From positions 1,178,001 through 1,242,000 of the forward strand of contig NZ_LR134384.1 of NCBI RefSeq assembly GCF_900637655.1: 64,000 nt of DNA. Direction: 5' to 3'. The stretch's first letter is position 1; each line of letters opens with the position of its first letter. The stretch comes from Segatella oris (GTDB lineage: Bacteria; Bacteroidota; Bacteroidia; Bacteroidales; Bacteroidaceae). The position numbers and the translations under genes were made by a program. The notes under the pieces were generated by a model. The model had not been told where the DNA came from. It worked only from the letters and a program-made list of their open reading frames with translations, and did no database searches. Below, piece after piece: positions 1-11,252 of the stretch.

Positions 1-944
1 AAGACAGCCCCCGCATCAGCCAGGAGAAACGCGAGGCTATCAAGGCCTTTGCAGAAGAACATCATTTCTTTCGGAATGTCATTGCAGAGAGTTTGCGCAA
101 CAGTCGCACGAAGCCTGTCAAGGTTATTGGCGTCATTATCCCGCAGTTTACGCATTTCTATTTCTCTTCAATTCTTAGTGGTATTGAGGAAGAAGCATCT
201 GCCCGAGGCTATAGAATCATGGTAGCGCAGAGCAATGAAAAGTATGGTCGCGAGGTAGAAATATGCAAGTCGTTTTATGAAAACAAGGTTTGTGGCATCA
301 TTGTGTCGCAGGCTAAGGACACCATTCAATACGATCATTTCCAGCATTTGATTGACCATGGCGTGCCATTGGTGTTCTATGACCGCATCTGCACAGGTGT
401 CAATTGCAGCCGGGTCGTGGTAGATGATTACATGGGAGCCTATACAGCGGTGAACTATCTCATTGATACGGGATGCCGAAAGATTGCTTTCTATGGATCT
501 TCCATGAAGCTTGAGATTACGAAAAACCGTTATAATGGCTATCATGATGCTATGGTCAATAAGGGATTACAGCCCGATGAACGGTTTGTCAAACTGTGTG
601 ACAACCGCACAGATGCCGAGGTTATCACACCTGACATCTTGGCCAATGCCGACCGTCCTGATGCATTCTTCGCCGTCAACGACGACACTGCAATCGGTAT
701 TCTCTATACCGCTAAGCGCATGGGGCTACGCGTTCCCGACGATATCAGCATCTGCGGGTTCACCAACGGACAGCGAGCTATCGCCTGTGATCCTATGCTT
801 ACGACGGTCGAACAGCGTGGAATGGTGGTGGGAGAAGAGGCCGCCAACATTCTCATTGGCTTGACAGAAGGCTCCATCCCCAAGGGTAAGGTGGAAAAAC
901 GCGTCGTCAGAACACGCCTGATTGTGAGGGGAACAACGCGATAG
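1..944 (+). CDS. LacI/GalR-family transcriptional regulator, 5'-truncated by the window edge
   Basis: The reading frame is open from base 3 to the TAG at 942-944, so the gene begins before the window. The first visible residues (SPRISQEKREAI, then NVIAESLRN) match the end of the LacI helix-turn-helix and hinge, so only about the first 25 residues are missing. The rest is the periplasmic-binding-protein-like effector domain (VIGVIIPQ, then DAFFAVNDDTAIGIL and the DISICGF segment). The family binds palindromic operators and releases or binds on sugar binding. It precedes an MFS sugar permease and alpha-glucan enzymes, and a perfect LacI-type palindrome sits at 3382-3395, so control of maltodextrin use is the likely job. 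A TTG at 93 is an internal codon, not the start. Confidence 0.9.
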   Translation, partial: DSPRISQEKREAIKAFAEEHHFFRNVIAESLRNSRTKPVKVIGVIIPQFTHFYFSSILSGIEEEASARGYRIMVAQSNEKYGREVEICKSFYENKVCGIIVSQAKDTIQYDHFQHLIDHGVPLVFYDRICTGVNCSRVVVDDYMGAYTAVNYLIDTGCRKIAFYGSSMKLEITKNRYNGYHDAMVNKGLQPDERFVKLCDNRTDAEVITPDILANADRPDAFFAVNDDTAIGILYTAKRMGLRVPDDISICGFTNGQRAIACDPMLTTVEQRGMVVGEEAANILIGLTEGSIPKGKVEKRVVRTRLIVRGTTR

Positions 945-1020
945 GTTTTGAGATTTGAACTTTAAACTTTGAACATTGAGGTGTTGGATATTGAGCTTTG
1001 AGCGTTGAACTTTGAATTTT
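945..1020. repeat. Degenerate TTGAACT-type heptamer tandem repeat
   Basis: Directly after the regulator stop codon there are about nine short units of 7-8 bp related to TTGAACT, TTGAACA and TTGAGCT, on one strand. They encode nothing evident. The same words form a long inverted repeat at 54142-54241, so this is a dispersed repeat type and not a local accident. Confidence 0.6.
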
Positions 1021-1108
1021 ATGAGATGATATCAGCCTGTGAATTCCACAGCATGAACGGCCATACCGTAAGCAATAAAGACAGAAAGAACCAAACAAAA
1101 CAATAAAA

Positions 1109-2449
1109 ATGAATAGCGGATTGACACAAAAACCTGACATGAAGTTCTGGGGGTTATGGAACCTCAGCTTCGGTTTCTTCGGCGTACAGATAGCTTACGC
1201 CCTGCAAAGTGCAAACATTTCGAGAATCTTCGCCACGCTCGGCGCTGACCCTCACAACCTTAGTTATTTCTGGATATTGCCCCCGTTGATGGGCATTCTG
1301 GTGCAACCCATCGTCGGAACACTAAGTGATAAGACATGGTGTCGCTTCGGTCGCCGCATACCTTATTTATTTATAGGGGCAGCCATGGCTGTTTTCGTGA
1401 TGTGCATGCTGCCCAATGCAGGGTCGTTAGGGCTCACCTTGGGAGCTGCCATGATATTCGGACTCATTGCATTGATGTTCCTCGACACGAGCATCAACAT
1501 GGCCATGCAACCTTTCAAGATGCTCGTTGGTGACATGGTCAACGGAAAACAGAAAGCCTTAGCCTACAGTATTCAGAGCTTTCTCTGTAATGCCGGCAGT
1601 ATCGTGGGCTTTGTTTTCCCTTTCTTCCTGACGAAAATCGGCATTAGAAATGATGCCCCCAGGGGTGTAATTCCCGACTCTGTCATCTGGGCTTTCTATG
1701 GCGGAGCGGCCATACTGATACTCTGTGTGCTCTATACTACGCTCAAAGTGAAAGAGTGGAACCCGCAGGATTACGCGCGATATAACGGTGAGACCAAGGT
1801 GGCTCAGGACGAAAAGAAAGAGGAAAGCAATTGGCTGACCTTGTTGAAGAAGGCACCTGCCACGTTTTGGCGTGTCGGATTGGTGCAGTTCTTCTGCTGG
1901 GCTGCGTTCATGTACATGTGGGTTTACGCCAATGGCACTATTGCCGACACCTGTTGGGGAGTCGACATGCAGGATGCCCACGCTTCAACTTCCAAGGCTT
2001 ATCAGGAAGCCGGCAACTGGGTTGGCATGCTCTATGCTGTCCAGGCAGTAGGAAGTGTGATCTGGGCCATGGTACTTCCACAGTTCAAGAACCGCAAGTT
2101 GGGCTATATTGTGAGTCTTGTTCTTGGCGCAGTAGGCTTCTCTCTCGTGCCGTTTATCCATCATCCTTACGTTCAGTTCGTTTCATTCCTGCTCATAGGC
2201 TGTGCTTGGGCCGCGATGTTGGCCATGCCGTTCACCTTCGTTACGAATGCTCTTCAGGGCTATGGACATATGGGTGCCTACCTCGGACTGTTCAATGGAA
2301 CTATCTGTGTGCCCCAGATTATAGCCTCACTCTGTGGCGGCGGTCTGCTGCTCTTGGTGGGCTCAAACCAGACCAACATGATGTTTGTGGCCGCAGTCTG
2401 CTTGGTATTGGGTGCGTTGAGCGTACTGACGATAAAGGAAAGCAAATGA
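1109..2449 (+). CDS. MFS sugar transporter (maltose/sucrose-type, SLC45/GPH-like)
   Basis: A 446-residue hydrophobic protein with about twelve membrane segments. The loop after the second segment carries the MFS signature with SDKTWCRFGRRIPY. A charged cytoplasmic loop lies near residues 210-245. Proteins of this type import alpha-glucosides by proton symport across the inner membrane. It follows a LacI-type regulator and precedes 4-alpha-glucanotransferase, GH97 and GH13 genes, so maltose or maltodextrin uptake is the likely role. The ATG at 1109 directly precedes the conserved WGLWNLSFGFFGVQ helix. A hairpin follows at 2504-2531. The substrate is inferred from context. Confidence 0.85.
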   Translation: MNSGLTQKPDMKFWGLWNLSFGFFGVQIAYALQSANISRIFATLGADPHNLSYFWILPPLMGILVQPIVGTLSDKTWCRFGRRIPYLFIGAAMAVFVMCMLPNAGSLGLTLGAAMIFGLIALMFLDTSINMAMQPFKMLVGDMVNGKQKALAYSIQSFLCNAGSIVGFVFPFFLTKIGIRNDAPRGVIPDSVIWAFYGGAAILILCVLYTTLKVKEWNPQDYARYNGETKVAQDEKKEESNWLTLLKKAPATFWRVGLVQFFCWAAFMYMWVYANGTIADTCWGVDMQDAHASTSKAYQEAGNWVGMLYAVQAVGSVIWAMVLPQFKNRKLGYIVSLVLGAVGFSLVPFIHHPYVQFVSFLLIGCAWAAMLAMPFTFVTNALQGYGHMGAYLGLFNGTICVPQIIASLCGGGLLLLVGSNQTNMMFVAAVCLVLGALSVLTIKESK

Positions 2450-2503
2450 TTTTGTTTCATGAATCATAGGTAAGGGGTTACGATTTACAGTATTCTTACA
2501 TGG

Positions 2504-2531
2504 CAGGGAGGGGCAGCGATGCTTCTCCCTG
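2504..2531 (+). terminator. Possible terminator after the MFS transporter
   Basis: CAGGGAG pairs with CTCCCTG, with an inner GCA/TGC extension and a short loop, 55 bases after the transporter stop. The T-run behind it is weak, so termination is only plausible. Confidence 0.4.
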
Positions 2532-2785
2532 TTCTCGTTTGGCGTAGTAGGTTGTATGTGCATGTTGCGTTATCTCTATGTTACGGCACAGGATAGGGTT
2601 GTCTGTGAAGTTCTCTTTACAGTAAGGAGAAGATTGAAAATCATGACAAGCGGGAAATAGGTTAAATCTTTTCAATTAACTTTACAATTGCTTTCATTAA
2701 ACTTGTAAATTCAAATCGAAGGCACACTCTTGTCTCAAATATGCCTCATTTTTATAATTTTGCAATATGTTGACTATCAGGTTGT

Positions 2786-2918
2786 TATGAAATTGCATTC
2801 AAATAACGCCCTGTGTTCACGTTGAAAATCCATGCAATTTGCATCAAATGATTTTCCAAACTGCATCAGATTACCACGCAATTTGGTGCAAATAGCGGTG
2901 TAATCTGCGTCAAAATGC
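2786..2918 (+). repeat. 22-bp-period degenerate tandem repeat, array A
   Basis: Four consecutive 22-bp units begin at 2831, 2853, 2875 and 2897. They share a core close to AATYTGCRTCARAT. One or two weaker units precede them from about 2786. No unit is identical to another, but the period is exact. It is one of five such arrays in the window, all in the same orientation. Confidence 0.75.
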
Positions 2919-3069
2919 AGTGCATGGTGAATGGAGTTGCACAGCAAGAAGATAAAAACGGAGTCATCGAAGCCATAAAATGGCCTCGCACAAACGGAGA
3001 AATGGAGTTTTCATTTCTATTTGGTGGAGCCATGAAGTGTTAAAAATGAGGAAGAAAGTTGACAAAGAC

Positions 3070-3333
3070 AAAGCCTCACCCCCAACCCTAAACAAAAGAA
3101 AGGAGAGAGGGAATAAAGCCTCACCCCCCAACCCTTTGCTTTTCTCGTTGAGTTCACTCAACGAACAGCGACCGTTGGTTCTCCAGGGAGAGGGGAGTGA
3201 TATGTTCTCCAATTATATTCTATTTGTTTTCTATTTCCAAGGCATTTTACTCCCCTCTCCTTGGAGAGGGGTTGGGGGTGAGGCTTTATTCCCTCTCTCT
3301 CTCTTCTTTTGTTTGGGGCCGGGGGAGAGGCTT
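3070..3333. repeat. Large imperfect inverted repeat, MITE-like intergenic element
   Basis: The left arm (about 3070-3136) reads AAGCCTCACCCCCAACCC twice with a purine-rich stretch between. The right arm (about 3269-3333) is its near reverse complement. An inner pair, CTCCAGGGAGAGGGGAGT at 3181-3198 and ACTCCCCTCTCCTTGGAG at 3249-3266, continues the fold, and a small palindrome TCGTTGAGTTCACTCAACGA lies at 3144-3163. The whole could form one long hairpin. No transposase is present. Similar CCCCTCTCC/GGAGAGGGG elements are, from memory, common between Bacteroidota genes. Confidence 0.65.
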
Positions 3334-3381
3334 CCTTTTCCTCGTTCCTCTTTGGAATTGTAGTGTAAACTCCCCTTTATG

Positions 3382-3395
3382 TGCAAACGTTTGCA
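3382..3395. promoter_or_regulatory. Perfect LacI/GalR-type operator palindrome upstream of malQ
   Basis: TGCAAACGTTTGCA is a perfect 14-bp palindrome with the central CG and GCAAACG half-sites typical of LacI/PurR/CcpA-family operators. It lies 55 bases upstream of the malQ -7 box. The obvious candidate binder is the LacI-type regulator at 1-944. Confidence 0.7.
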
Positions 3396-3449
3396 TTATT
3401 ATTTCTTGATTTTGTTTTTTTACAGAGAACCAACTTACGATTAAATTGC

Positions 3450-3457
3450 TATCTTTA
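3450..3457 (+). promoter_or_regulatory. Probable -7 box of the malQ promoter
   Basis: TATCTTTA differs by one base from the Bacteroidota -7 consensus TANNTTTG and lies 22 bases before the malQ ATG at 3479. This position also argues against the upstream TTG at 3446 as a start. No good -33 element is seen. Confidence 0.45.
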
Positions 3458-3478
3458 CAGAAAATTACTAACCTCCGT

Positions 3479-6178
3479 ATGAAACTGACTTTTAATATAA
3501 ACTATGACACCGTATTCGGCGAAGAAGTATTGCTGAATATCGTAGAGACTGACAGTAAAGGAGCAAAGAAAACCTCCCAGTTCAGAATGAATAACCGTGA
3601 TGGAAAGCACTGGTGGTATGAGTTGAACCGCAAAGAGGCGCCCCTCAACACCTCGCTCGACTATTATTACAGCGTCGACTGCGATTGGGCAGACAGCCGT
3701 CACGAGTGGCTTACCGAGACACATCGCTTGGAACTCAGTGCCGTTAAGGGCAGGGAATATACCGTTTACGACCATTGGGCCGACGTTCCCGAGGATTCCT
3801 ATCTCTACAGTTCGGCTTTTACGGAGTGTGTAAATCGCCGTCCTTTGCCTTCCATTCGCCCTTCGGCTTACGACAAGACGGTGCGCCTCATCGTGCGTGC
3901 ACCGCAGCTTCGCACATTCGAACAGCTTGCTGTGGTCGGTAAACCCAAGTCAATGGGTGCATGGGATGTGTTCAAGGCACTGCCCATGTATGAGCATAAT
4001 TACAATGAGTGGATTGTAGATCTCAACGTTGAAACCTTGGATGGCGAGGTTCTTGAATTCAAGTTTGCTGCGCTCAACACGGCAGACACGCAACATCCAC
4101 TGTGGGAAACAGGCATGAACCGAGAGATACATCTGCCCGAAATCAAGAATGGTGAGGTGGTTGTCTACGAACTTTCGCAGGCTTTCTTCGATATCTGCAA
4201 TCGCAAATTGGCCGGAACGTTAGTGCCTGTCTTCTCACTTCGTTCAAAGACAAGCTATGGTATCGGCGACTTTGGCGACCTGAAAAAGATGATAGATTGG
4301 GTGGCTGCGACCCATCAACGCGTGCTCCAGGTGTTGCCTATCAACGATACTACGACCACACATACATGGACAGATTCCTATCCATACAGCTGTATCAGCA
4401 TCTTTGCCCTGCATCCGCAGTATGCTGACCTGAGGCAGCTGCCACCATTGAAAGACGGAAAGAAAAGCAATGATTTCGAGGCTTTACGTCAGGAACTCAA
4501 TGCCTTGAAGCAGATAGATTATGAGCGTGTGAACGATGCCAAACAGAAATATCTGCATGAAATCTATCAGCAGGAGGGTAAAGAGATGCTCAAGAGCAAG
4601 GCTTTCAAGCAGTTCTTTGCCGACAGCGAGCAGTGGCTTGTGCCCTATGCGCAGTATTGTTATTTGCGAGATAAATACGGTAAGGCCGACTTCTCAACGT
4701 GGCCTGACCACCAAGTATGGAACGAAAAAGAACGCAAACAGCTCTCCACGCCGTCGTCAAAAGAATATAAAGAAGTGGAATTCTTCTATTTTGTGCAGTT
4801 TGTTTTGAACCAGCAAATGGAGGCAGTTCATGCCTATGCACGTGAGAAAGGCGTCATTCTGAAAGGCGATATCCCTATTGGCGTCAATCGAAATGGCTGC
4901 GATGTGTGGATGGAACCGAAGTATTTCAACCTCAACGGACAGGCCGGTGCACCGCCTGACGACTTCTCTGTGAACGGACAAAACTGGGGATTTCCCACGT
5001 ATAACTGGGATGAAATGGTGAAAGACGGCTGTAAGTGGTGGGTACGTCGCTTCCAGAACATGAATAAGTACTTTGATGCTTACCGCATAGACCATGTGCT
5101 TGGCTTCTTCCGTATATGGGAAATTCCGTCTGATGCCGTGCATGGTTTGCTCGGACAGTTTGCCCCATCGCTTGGTATGTCGCGTGAAGAAATCGAAGGT
5201 TATGGCCTGCATTTCCTTGAAGATCAGTTCACCAAGCCGTTTATCAGCGATTGGATTATTGACCGTGTATTCCATGAACGCGCTGCAGAAGTGAAGCAGC
5301 GGTTCCTCAACCACACACATGACGACATCTATGAGCTGAAGCCCGAGTTCAGCACCCAACGCAAAGTGGAAGCTGCCTTTGAGGGAAAGACCTCGGATGC
5401 CGATATCTGGTTGCGCGACGGTCTTTATGCCTTGATCAGCAATGTGCTCTTTGTGCGCGACCGTAAAGACCCGAATAAGTTCCACCCACGCATCAGTGCG
5501 CAGTTCGACTTCACGTATGAAGCACTCTATGACAGCGATAAGGCAGTCTTCAACCGCATATATAATGACTATTATTATCGTCGCAATAACCAGTTCTGGT
5601 ATCGTGAGGCCATGAAGAAATTGCCTAAGCTTGTGCAGGCAACGCGCATGCTTGTGTGTGCTGAAGACCTTGGTATGGTGCCCGATTGTGTGCCATGGGT
5701 GATGAACAATCTCAAGATATTGAGTCTCGAACTGCAGAGTATGCCGAAGGATCCTCATGTGAGATTTGGTTACTTGGGCAGCAATCCTTATCGTTCGGTA
5801 TGCACCATTTCAAGCCATGACATGCCTACACTGCGTCAGTGGTGGGACGAGGATTTCGAGCGTACACAGGCTTATTACAACAGCATGCTCTATCGGGGTG
5901 GGGCAGCTCCTCACCCACTTCCAGGTTGGTTGGCACGTGACATTGTCGGCCGTCACCTGATGTCTCCGAGCATGCTTTGCATCCTTTCCGTGCAGGATTG
6001 GTTGGCAATTGACGAGAAACTGCGCCTTGCCGACCAGAATGCGGAGCGCATTAACATCCCTGCAAACCCTAAACATTACTGGCGTTATCGCATGCATGTG
6101 AGCATTGAAGACCTCATGCAGAATACTGATTTTCGCGAGAATGTGACTGAACTCGTATGTCAGTCGGGCAGGGAATGA
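3479..6178 (+). CDS. malQ: 4-alpha-glucanotransferase (amylomaltase, GH77) with N-terminal starch-binding domains
   Basis: It transfers alpha-1,4-glucan segments between maltodextrins and releases glucose, in the cytoplasm (no signal peptide). About 900 residues, the long Bacteroidota form: two CBM20-like domains (about residues 1-100 and 130-235) precede the GH77 barrel. Catalytic motifs are present: nucleophile Asp in YRIDHVLGF (about residue 538), acid/base Glu in CAEDLG (about 729) and Asp in SSHDMPTLR (about 781). I chose the ATG at 3479 because the frame upstream to a TTG at 3446 runs into the promoter. It is the first gene after a LacI-type operator and is probably co-regulated with the GH97 and GH13 genes downstream. 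Confidence 0.93.
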   Translation: MKLTFNINYDTVFGEEVLLNIVETDSKGAKKTSQFRMNNRDGKHWWYELNRKEAPLNTSLDYYYSVDCDWADSRHEWLTETHRLELSAVKGREYTVYDHWADVPEDSYLYSSAFTECVNRRPLPSIRPSAYDKTVRLIVRAPQLRTFEQLAVVGKPKSMGAWDVFKALPMYEHNYNEWIVDLNVETLDGEVLEFKFAALNTADTQHPLWETGMNREIHLPEIKNGEVVVYELSQAFFDICNRKLAGTLVPVFSLRSKTSYGIGDFGDLKKMIDWVAATHQRVLQVLPINDTTTTHTWTDSYPYSCISIFALHPQYADLRQLPPLKDGKKSNDFEALRQELNALKQIDYERVNDAKQKYLHEIYQQEGKEMLKSKAFKQFFADSEQWLVPYAQYCYLRDKYGKADFSTWPDHQVWNEKERKQLSTPSSKEYKEVEFFYFVQFVLNQQMEAVHAYAREKGVILKGDIPIGVNRNGCDVWMEPKYFNLNGQAGAPPDDFSVNGQNWGFPTYNWDEMVKDGCKWWVRRFQNMNKYFDAYRIDHVLGFFRIWEIPSDAVHGLLGQFAPSLGMSREEIEGYGLHFLEDQFTKPFISDWIIDRVFHERAAEVKQRFLNHTHDDIYELKPEFSTQRKVEAAFEGKTSDADIWLRDGLYALISNVLFVRDRKDPNKFHPRISAQFDFTYEALYDSDKAVFNRIYNDYYYRRNNQFWYREAMKKLPKLVQATRMLVCAEDLGMVPDCVPWVMNNLKILSLELQSMPKDPHVRFGYLGSNPYRSVCTISSHDMPTLRQWWDEDFERTQAYYNSMLYRGGAAPHPLPGWLARDIVGRHLMSPSMLCILSVQDWLAIDEKLRLADQNAERINIPANPKHYWRYRMHVSIEDLMQNTDFRENVTELVCQSGRE

Positions 6179-6188
6179 TTGTATTGAA

Positions 6189-6196
6189 TAGCTTTG
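6189..6196 (+). promoter_or_regulatory. Possible -7 box before the CPBP gene
   Basis: TAGCTTTG fits TANNTTTG, 78 bases before the next start codon. No clear -33 element is seen, so this is a weak candidate. Confidence 0.35.
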
Positions 6197-6205
6197 AACA
6201 GTAAA

Positions 6206-6242
6206 GACAGCGAGGACTTTTAATGATATTGTCCTCACTGTC
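6206..6242 (+). other. Hairpin between malQ and the CPBP gene
   Basis: GACAG-C-GAGGAC pairs with GTCCTC-A-CTGTC around a 13-base loop: an 11-bp stem with one mismatch. It has no T-run, so it may be a leader element or mRNA stabiliser and not a terminator. Confidence 0.5.
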
Positions 6243-6273
6243 GCGATAAGAAAAACTGAAAGAAATAAAATAT

Positions 6274-7128
6274 ATGAAGGATGATAAGCAGGAACACATT
6301 ATTCTGAGGTATCGTTATGGTTTGCTTTTCTATATTCTTGCAGCCGTGATACCGTGGGGATTCTGGTTCGTAGCAGGGCATGTCAGCCACCAAAATGAGG
6401 GAAACGAGTTCCTTTCTTCCATGTTGGGATTGGTTGGTTTGTGTTTTCCTTTGTTGCTTGCTTTTACGTTTATTTGTCGAGATTCGGCCTTGAGAAAGGA
6501 TGCTTTTTCGCGTTTCTTCAATTTCAAGGCACGCTATGCAGGATATTATATAGGAGCTTGCACCATACTCCCGATTAGCATTTTGGCAGCAATGGCTATT
6601 TCGTTGTTATTTGGTTATAGTTCTTCACAGTTTGTTATCACCGGACATTACACTTTTACTTCGGGGGTCTTTCCCGTTTGGTTCTTGCTGATTATGGCTC
6701 CTGTTTTAGAAGAATTGGCCTGGCATAGCTATGGAACAGACTGTCTTCGCTCGCGTATGAACCTGCTTTATACTTCACTTGTCTTTGCTGTTTATTGGGC
6801 ATTGTGGCACTTTCCATTAGCAGGTATCAAGGGATATTACCATGCTAATGTCGTTCATGAGGGCGCGTTGTATAGCATTAACTTCATTGTGAGTATCATT
6901 CCGTTTGTAGTTCTGATGAATTGGCTTTATTATAAGACGGGACGTAATATCCTTGTGGCTATTGTTTTCCATATAACAGCGGGCTATTTTAATGAGATAT
7001 TTGCTACACATCCCGACAGTAAGTGCATTCAGACCGTACTGTTGCTGATCTTGGCAGGTGTAGTCGTGGCTCGTAATCGTTCATTCTTTTTCGATAAAAC
7101 CCTTCATGTCGAACTTTCGAAACCTTGA
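6274..7128 (+). CDS. CPBP-family (CAAX protease/Abi) intramembrane protein
   Basis: A 284-residue inner-membrane protein with about eight hydrophobic segments. The CPBP motifs can be traced: EELAWH (near residue 150), then YWALWHFPL with the conserved His, then FHITAGYFNE. The family holds glutamic-type intramembrane proteases, some involved in bacteriocin self-immunity. Here the usual Arg of motif EExxxR is replaced by His, which may alter or abolish protease activity. It lies inside the alpha-glucan block (malQ upstream, GH97 46 bases downstream) with no obvious link to sugar use. Function unknown. Confidence 0.7.
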   Translation: MKDDKQEHIILRYRYGLLFYILAAVIPWGFWFVAGHVSHQNEGNEFLSSMLGLVGLCFPLLLAFTFICRDSALRKDAFSRFFNFKARYAGYYIGACTILPISILAAMAISLLFGYSSSQFVITGHYTFTSGVFPVWFLLIMAPVLEELAWHSYGTDCLRSRMNLLYTSLVFAVYWALWHFPLAGIKGYYHANVVHEGALYSINFIVSIIPFVVLMNWLYYKTGRNILVAIVFHITAGYFNEIFATHPDSKCIQTVLLLILAGVVVARNRSFFFDKTLHVELSKP

Positions 7129-7168
7129 GTTTCAGTAATAACTAATAATAAAAAACCAAAACAAATAA

Positions 7169-9307
<2,139 letters not shown>

Positions 9308-9337
9308 GTAATTTTGATTTAACTGCACACCTAAACA

Positions 9338-11239
9338 ATGAAAATCAGAATGTTCTGTATGACTGCATTAGCAGCCGCTATGATACAAACTGTTCGGGCA
9401 CAGGATGTCTTCAACGAGATGTCTTACAGTCCCAAGCAGACCGTTTTCAAACTGAATGCCCCAACACGCCCTGTCGTTCGGCTGTATAACGACGGCATGA
9501 AAGGTAAGGCTGTGAAGACACTGAAGATGAAACGCGCGGGAAAAGACCTTTGGACATTATATGTAAAAGGTGATTTGCGTGGCAAGTTCTATACATTCGA
9601 CCTCGGAAAGGGCGAGACGCCGGGCGTCTTTGCCAAGGCCGTTGGGGTGAATGGAAATAGAGGTGCTGTCATCAATCTGTGCTCCACAGACCCCGAAGGC
9701 TGGCAGAACGACCATCGACCCGCTTTGCATTCGGCTGCCGATCAAGTGATTTACGAGATGCATGTGCGTGATTTCACGCATTCAGCTCCCGGCATATCTC
9801 ATCCCGATAAGTTCTTGGGCGTGGGTGAACCTGTGTCAACAGACTATTTGAAACGGCTTGGTGTGACCGCTGTCCACTTGCTCCCTTCGTTCGATTATGC
9901 CTCTGTTGACGAAACGATACAGCATAATCCGCCTTATAACTGGGGCTATGACCCGAAAAACTATAACGTGCCTGAAGGCAGCTATTCCACCGATCCTTAC
10001 CGCCCGGACGTGCGCATTCGTGAGTTCAAACAAATGGTCCAAGCACTTCACAAGGCTGGTATACGTGTCATTCTTGACGTGGTTTACAACCATACTTTCG
10101 ACATTCAGCACAGCAATTTCCAGCTGACTTATCCCGATTACTACTATCGCAAGAATGCTGATGGAACTTTTTCCAACGGTTCGGGCTGTGGCAATGAAAC
10201 GGCTTCTGAAAAGCCATTGATGCGCAAGTTCATGCTCGAAAGTGTGAAATATTGGATAAACGAGTATCACATCGACGGCTTTCGCTTCGACTTAATGGGT
10301 ATTCATGACATCGAAACCATGAATGAAATCCGTGCCGAAGTCAACAAAATAGATCCCACCATCTATATCTATGGTGAGGGATGGAGTGCAGGTAGCTGTG
10401 CTTATCCTTTAGAGAAATTGGCTGTCAAGGCGCATACGGCCCAATTACATGGCATTGCAGCTTTCAGTGATGATATGAGAGATGCCCTCCGCGGCCCTTT
10501 CAGCGATGATAGGAAAGGGGCCTTTCTTGCCGGCATCAAGGGCGAAGAAGAGAGCTTGAAGTTTGGCATCGCAGGCGCCATTGCCCATCCCGACGTCGAC
10601 ATGTCAAAGGTAAACTACAGCAAGGAGCCGTGGGCCGTACAGCCTACCCAGCAGATTAGCTATGTCAGCTGTCATGATGATATGTGCCTGACCGACCGCC
10701 TTCGTGCTTCTGTCCCCGGCATCCAAGACGATGAACTCATTCGTCTCGACTTGCTTGCACAGACTGCAGTGTTCACTTCGCAAGGCGTTCCGTTCATTTT
10801 GAGCGGTGAAGAAATGCTGCGTAATAAGCAAGGTGTGCACAACAGCTTTAACTCCCCGATAGACATCAACGCTCTGAATTGGGCACAACTCAAGGAATAT
10901 CCGCAGGTGTTTGCTTATTATCAGAAGCTTATCCAGTTGCGAAAGAATCACCCTGCATTCCGACTTGGCGATGCCGCGCTCGTCAGAAAGCATCTTCGTT
11001 TCCTGCCCGTGAAGCCTTGTCTTGTGGGATTTGTGCTTCAAAATCATGCCGGTGGAGATGCCTGGAACAATATCATAGTCATTCTGAATGGCAGTCGCGA
11101 GACGCAGGAGGTAGACATCCCCGCGGGCAACTACACTGTTGTGCTCTGTGATGATACGATTAATGAACAGGGCTTGGGGCGGATGCAAGACGGCAAGGTG
11201 ACCGTAGATGCCCAACGTGCATTGATTCTTCACGATTAA
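9338..11239 (+). CDS. pulA: GH13 type I pullulanase-like enzyme
   Basis: It cleaves alpha-1,6 branch points of pullulan or limit dextrins. 633 residues with a signal peptide ending at VRAQ (about residue 21). A CBM48-like domain (about 25-110) precedes the GH13 barrel. The type I pullulanase signature YNWGYDP is at about residue 202. The nucleophile Asp is in DGFRFDLMG (about 318), acid/base Glu in IYGEGW (about 347) and the third acid in SCHDDM (about 447), which departs slightly from the usual HDN form. It starts 30 bases after GH97 and ends 13 bases before the next GH13 gene, so it is mid-operon. Confidence 0.9.
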   Translation: MKIRMFCMTALAAAMIQTVRAQDVFNEMSYSPKQTVFKLNAPTRPVVRLYNDGMKGKAVKTLKMKRAGKDLWTLYVKGDLRGKFYTFDLGKGETPGVFAKAVGVNGNRGAVINLCSTDPEGWQNDHRPALHSAADQVIYEMHVRDFTHSAPGISHPDKFLGVGEPVSTDYLKRLGVTAVHLLPSFDYASVDETIQHNPPYNWGYDPKNYNVPEGSYSTDPYRPDVRIREFKQMVQALHKAGIRVILDVVYNHTFDIQHSNFQLTYPDYYYRKNADGTFSNGSGCGNETASEKPLMRKFMLESVKYWINEYHIDGFRFDLMGIHDIETMNEIRAEVNKIDPTIYIYGEGWSAGSCAYPLEKLAVKAHTAQLHGIAAFSDDMRDALRGPFSDDRKGAFLAGIKGEEESLKFGIAGAIAHPDVDMSKVNYSKEPWAVQPTQQISYVSCHDDMCLTDRLRASVPGIQDDELIRLDLLAQTAVFTSQGVPFILSGEEMLRNKQGVHNSFNSPIDINALNWAQLKEYPQVFAYYQKLIQLRKNHPAFRLGDAALVRKHLRFLPVKPCLVGFVLQNHAGGDAWNNIIVILNGSRETQEVDIPAGNYTVVLCDDTINEQGLGRMQDGKVTVDAQRALILHD

Positions 11240-11252
11240 ACAACCATGAAAT

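Larger units (their letters stand above)
2450..3449. other. Long intergenic region, MFS transporter to malQ
   Basis: About 1 kb without a convincing gene. It holds a hairpin (2504-2531), a 22-bp-period repeat array (2786-2918), a large imperfect inverted repeat rich in CCCCTCTCC and GGGGTTGGGGG words (3070-3333), and a LacI-type operator (3382-3395). Open frames here (for example 2980-3363) are low-complexity translations of the inverted repeat. Confidence 0.7.

Noticed and set aside
93..944. TTG at 93 as the start of the LacI-type gene
   Set aside because: The frame is open upstream to the window edge and encodes the end of the expected DNA-binding domain.
2964..3409. Open frames of 70-127 codons on both strands
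   Set aside because: They translate the large inverted repeat into low-complexity sequence with no plausible start context.
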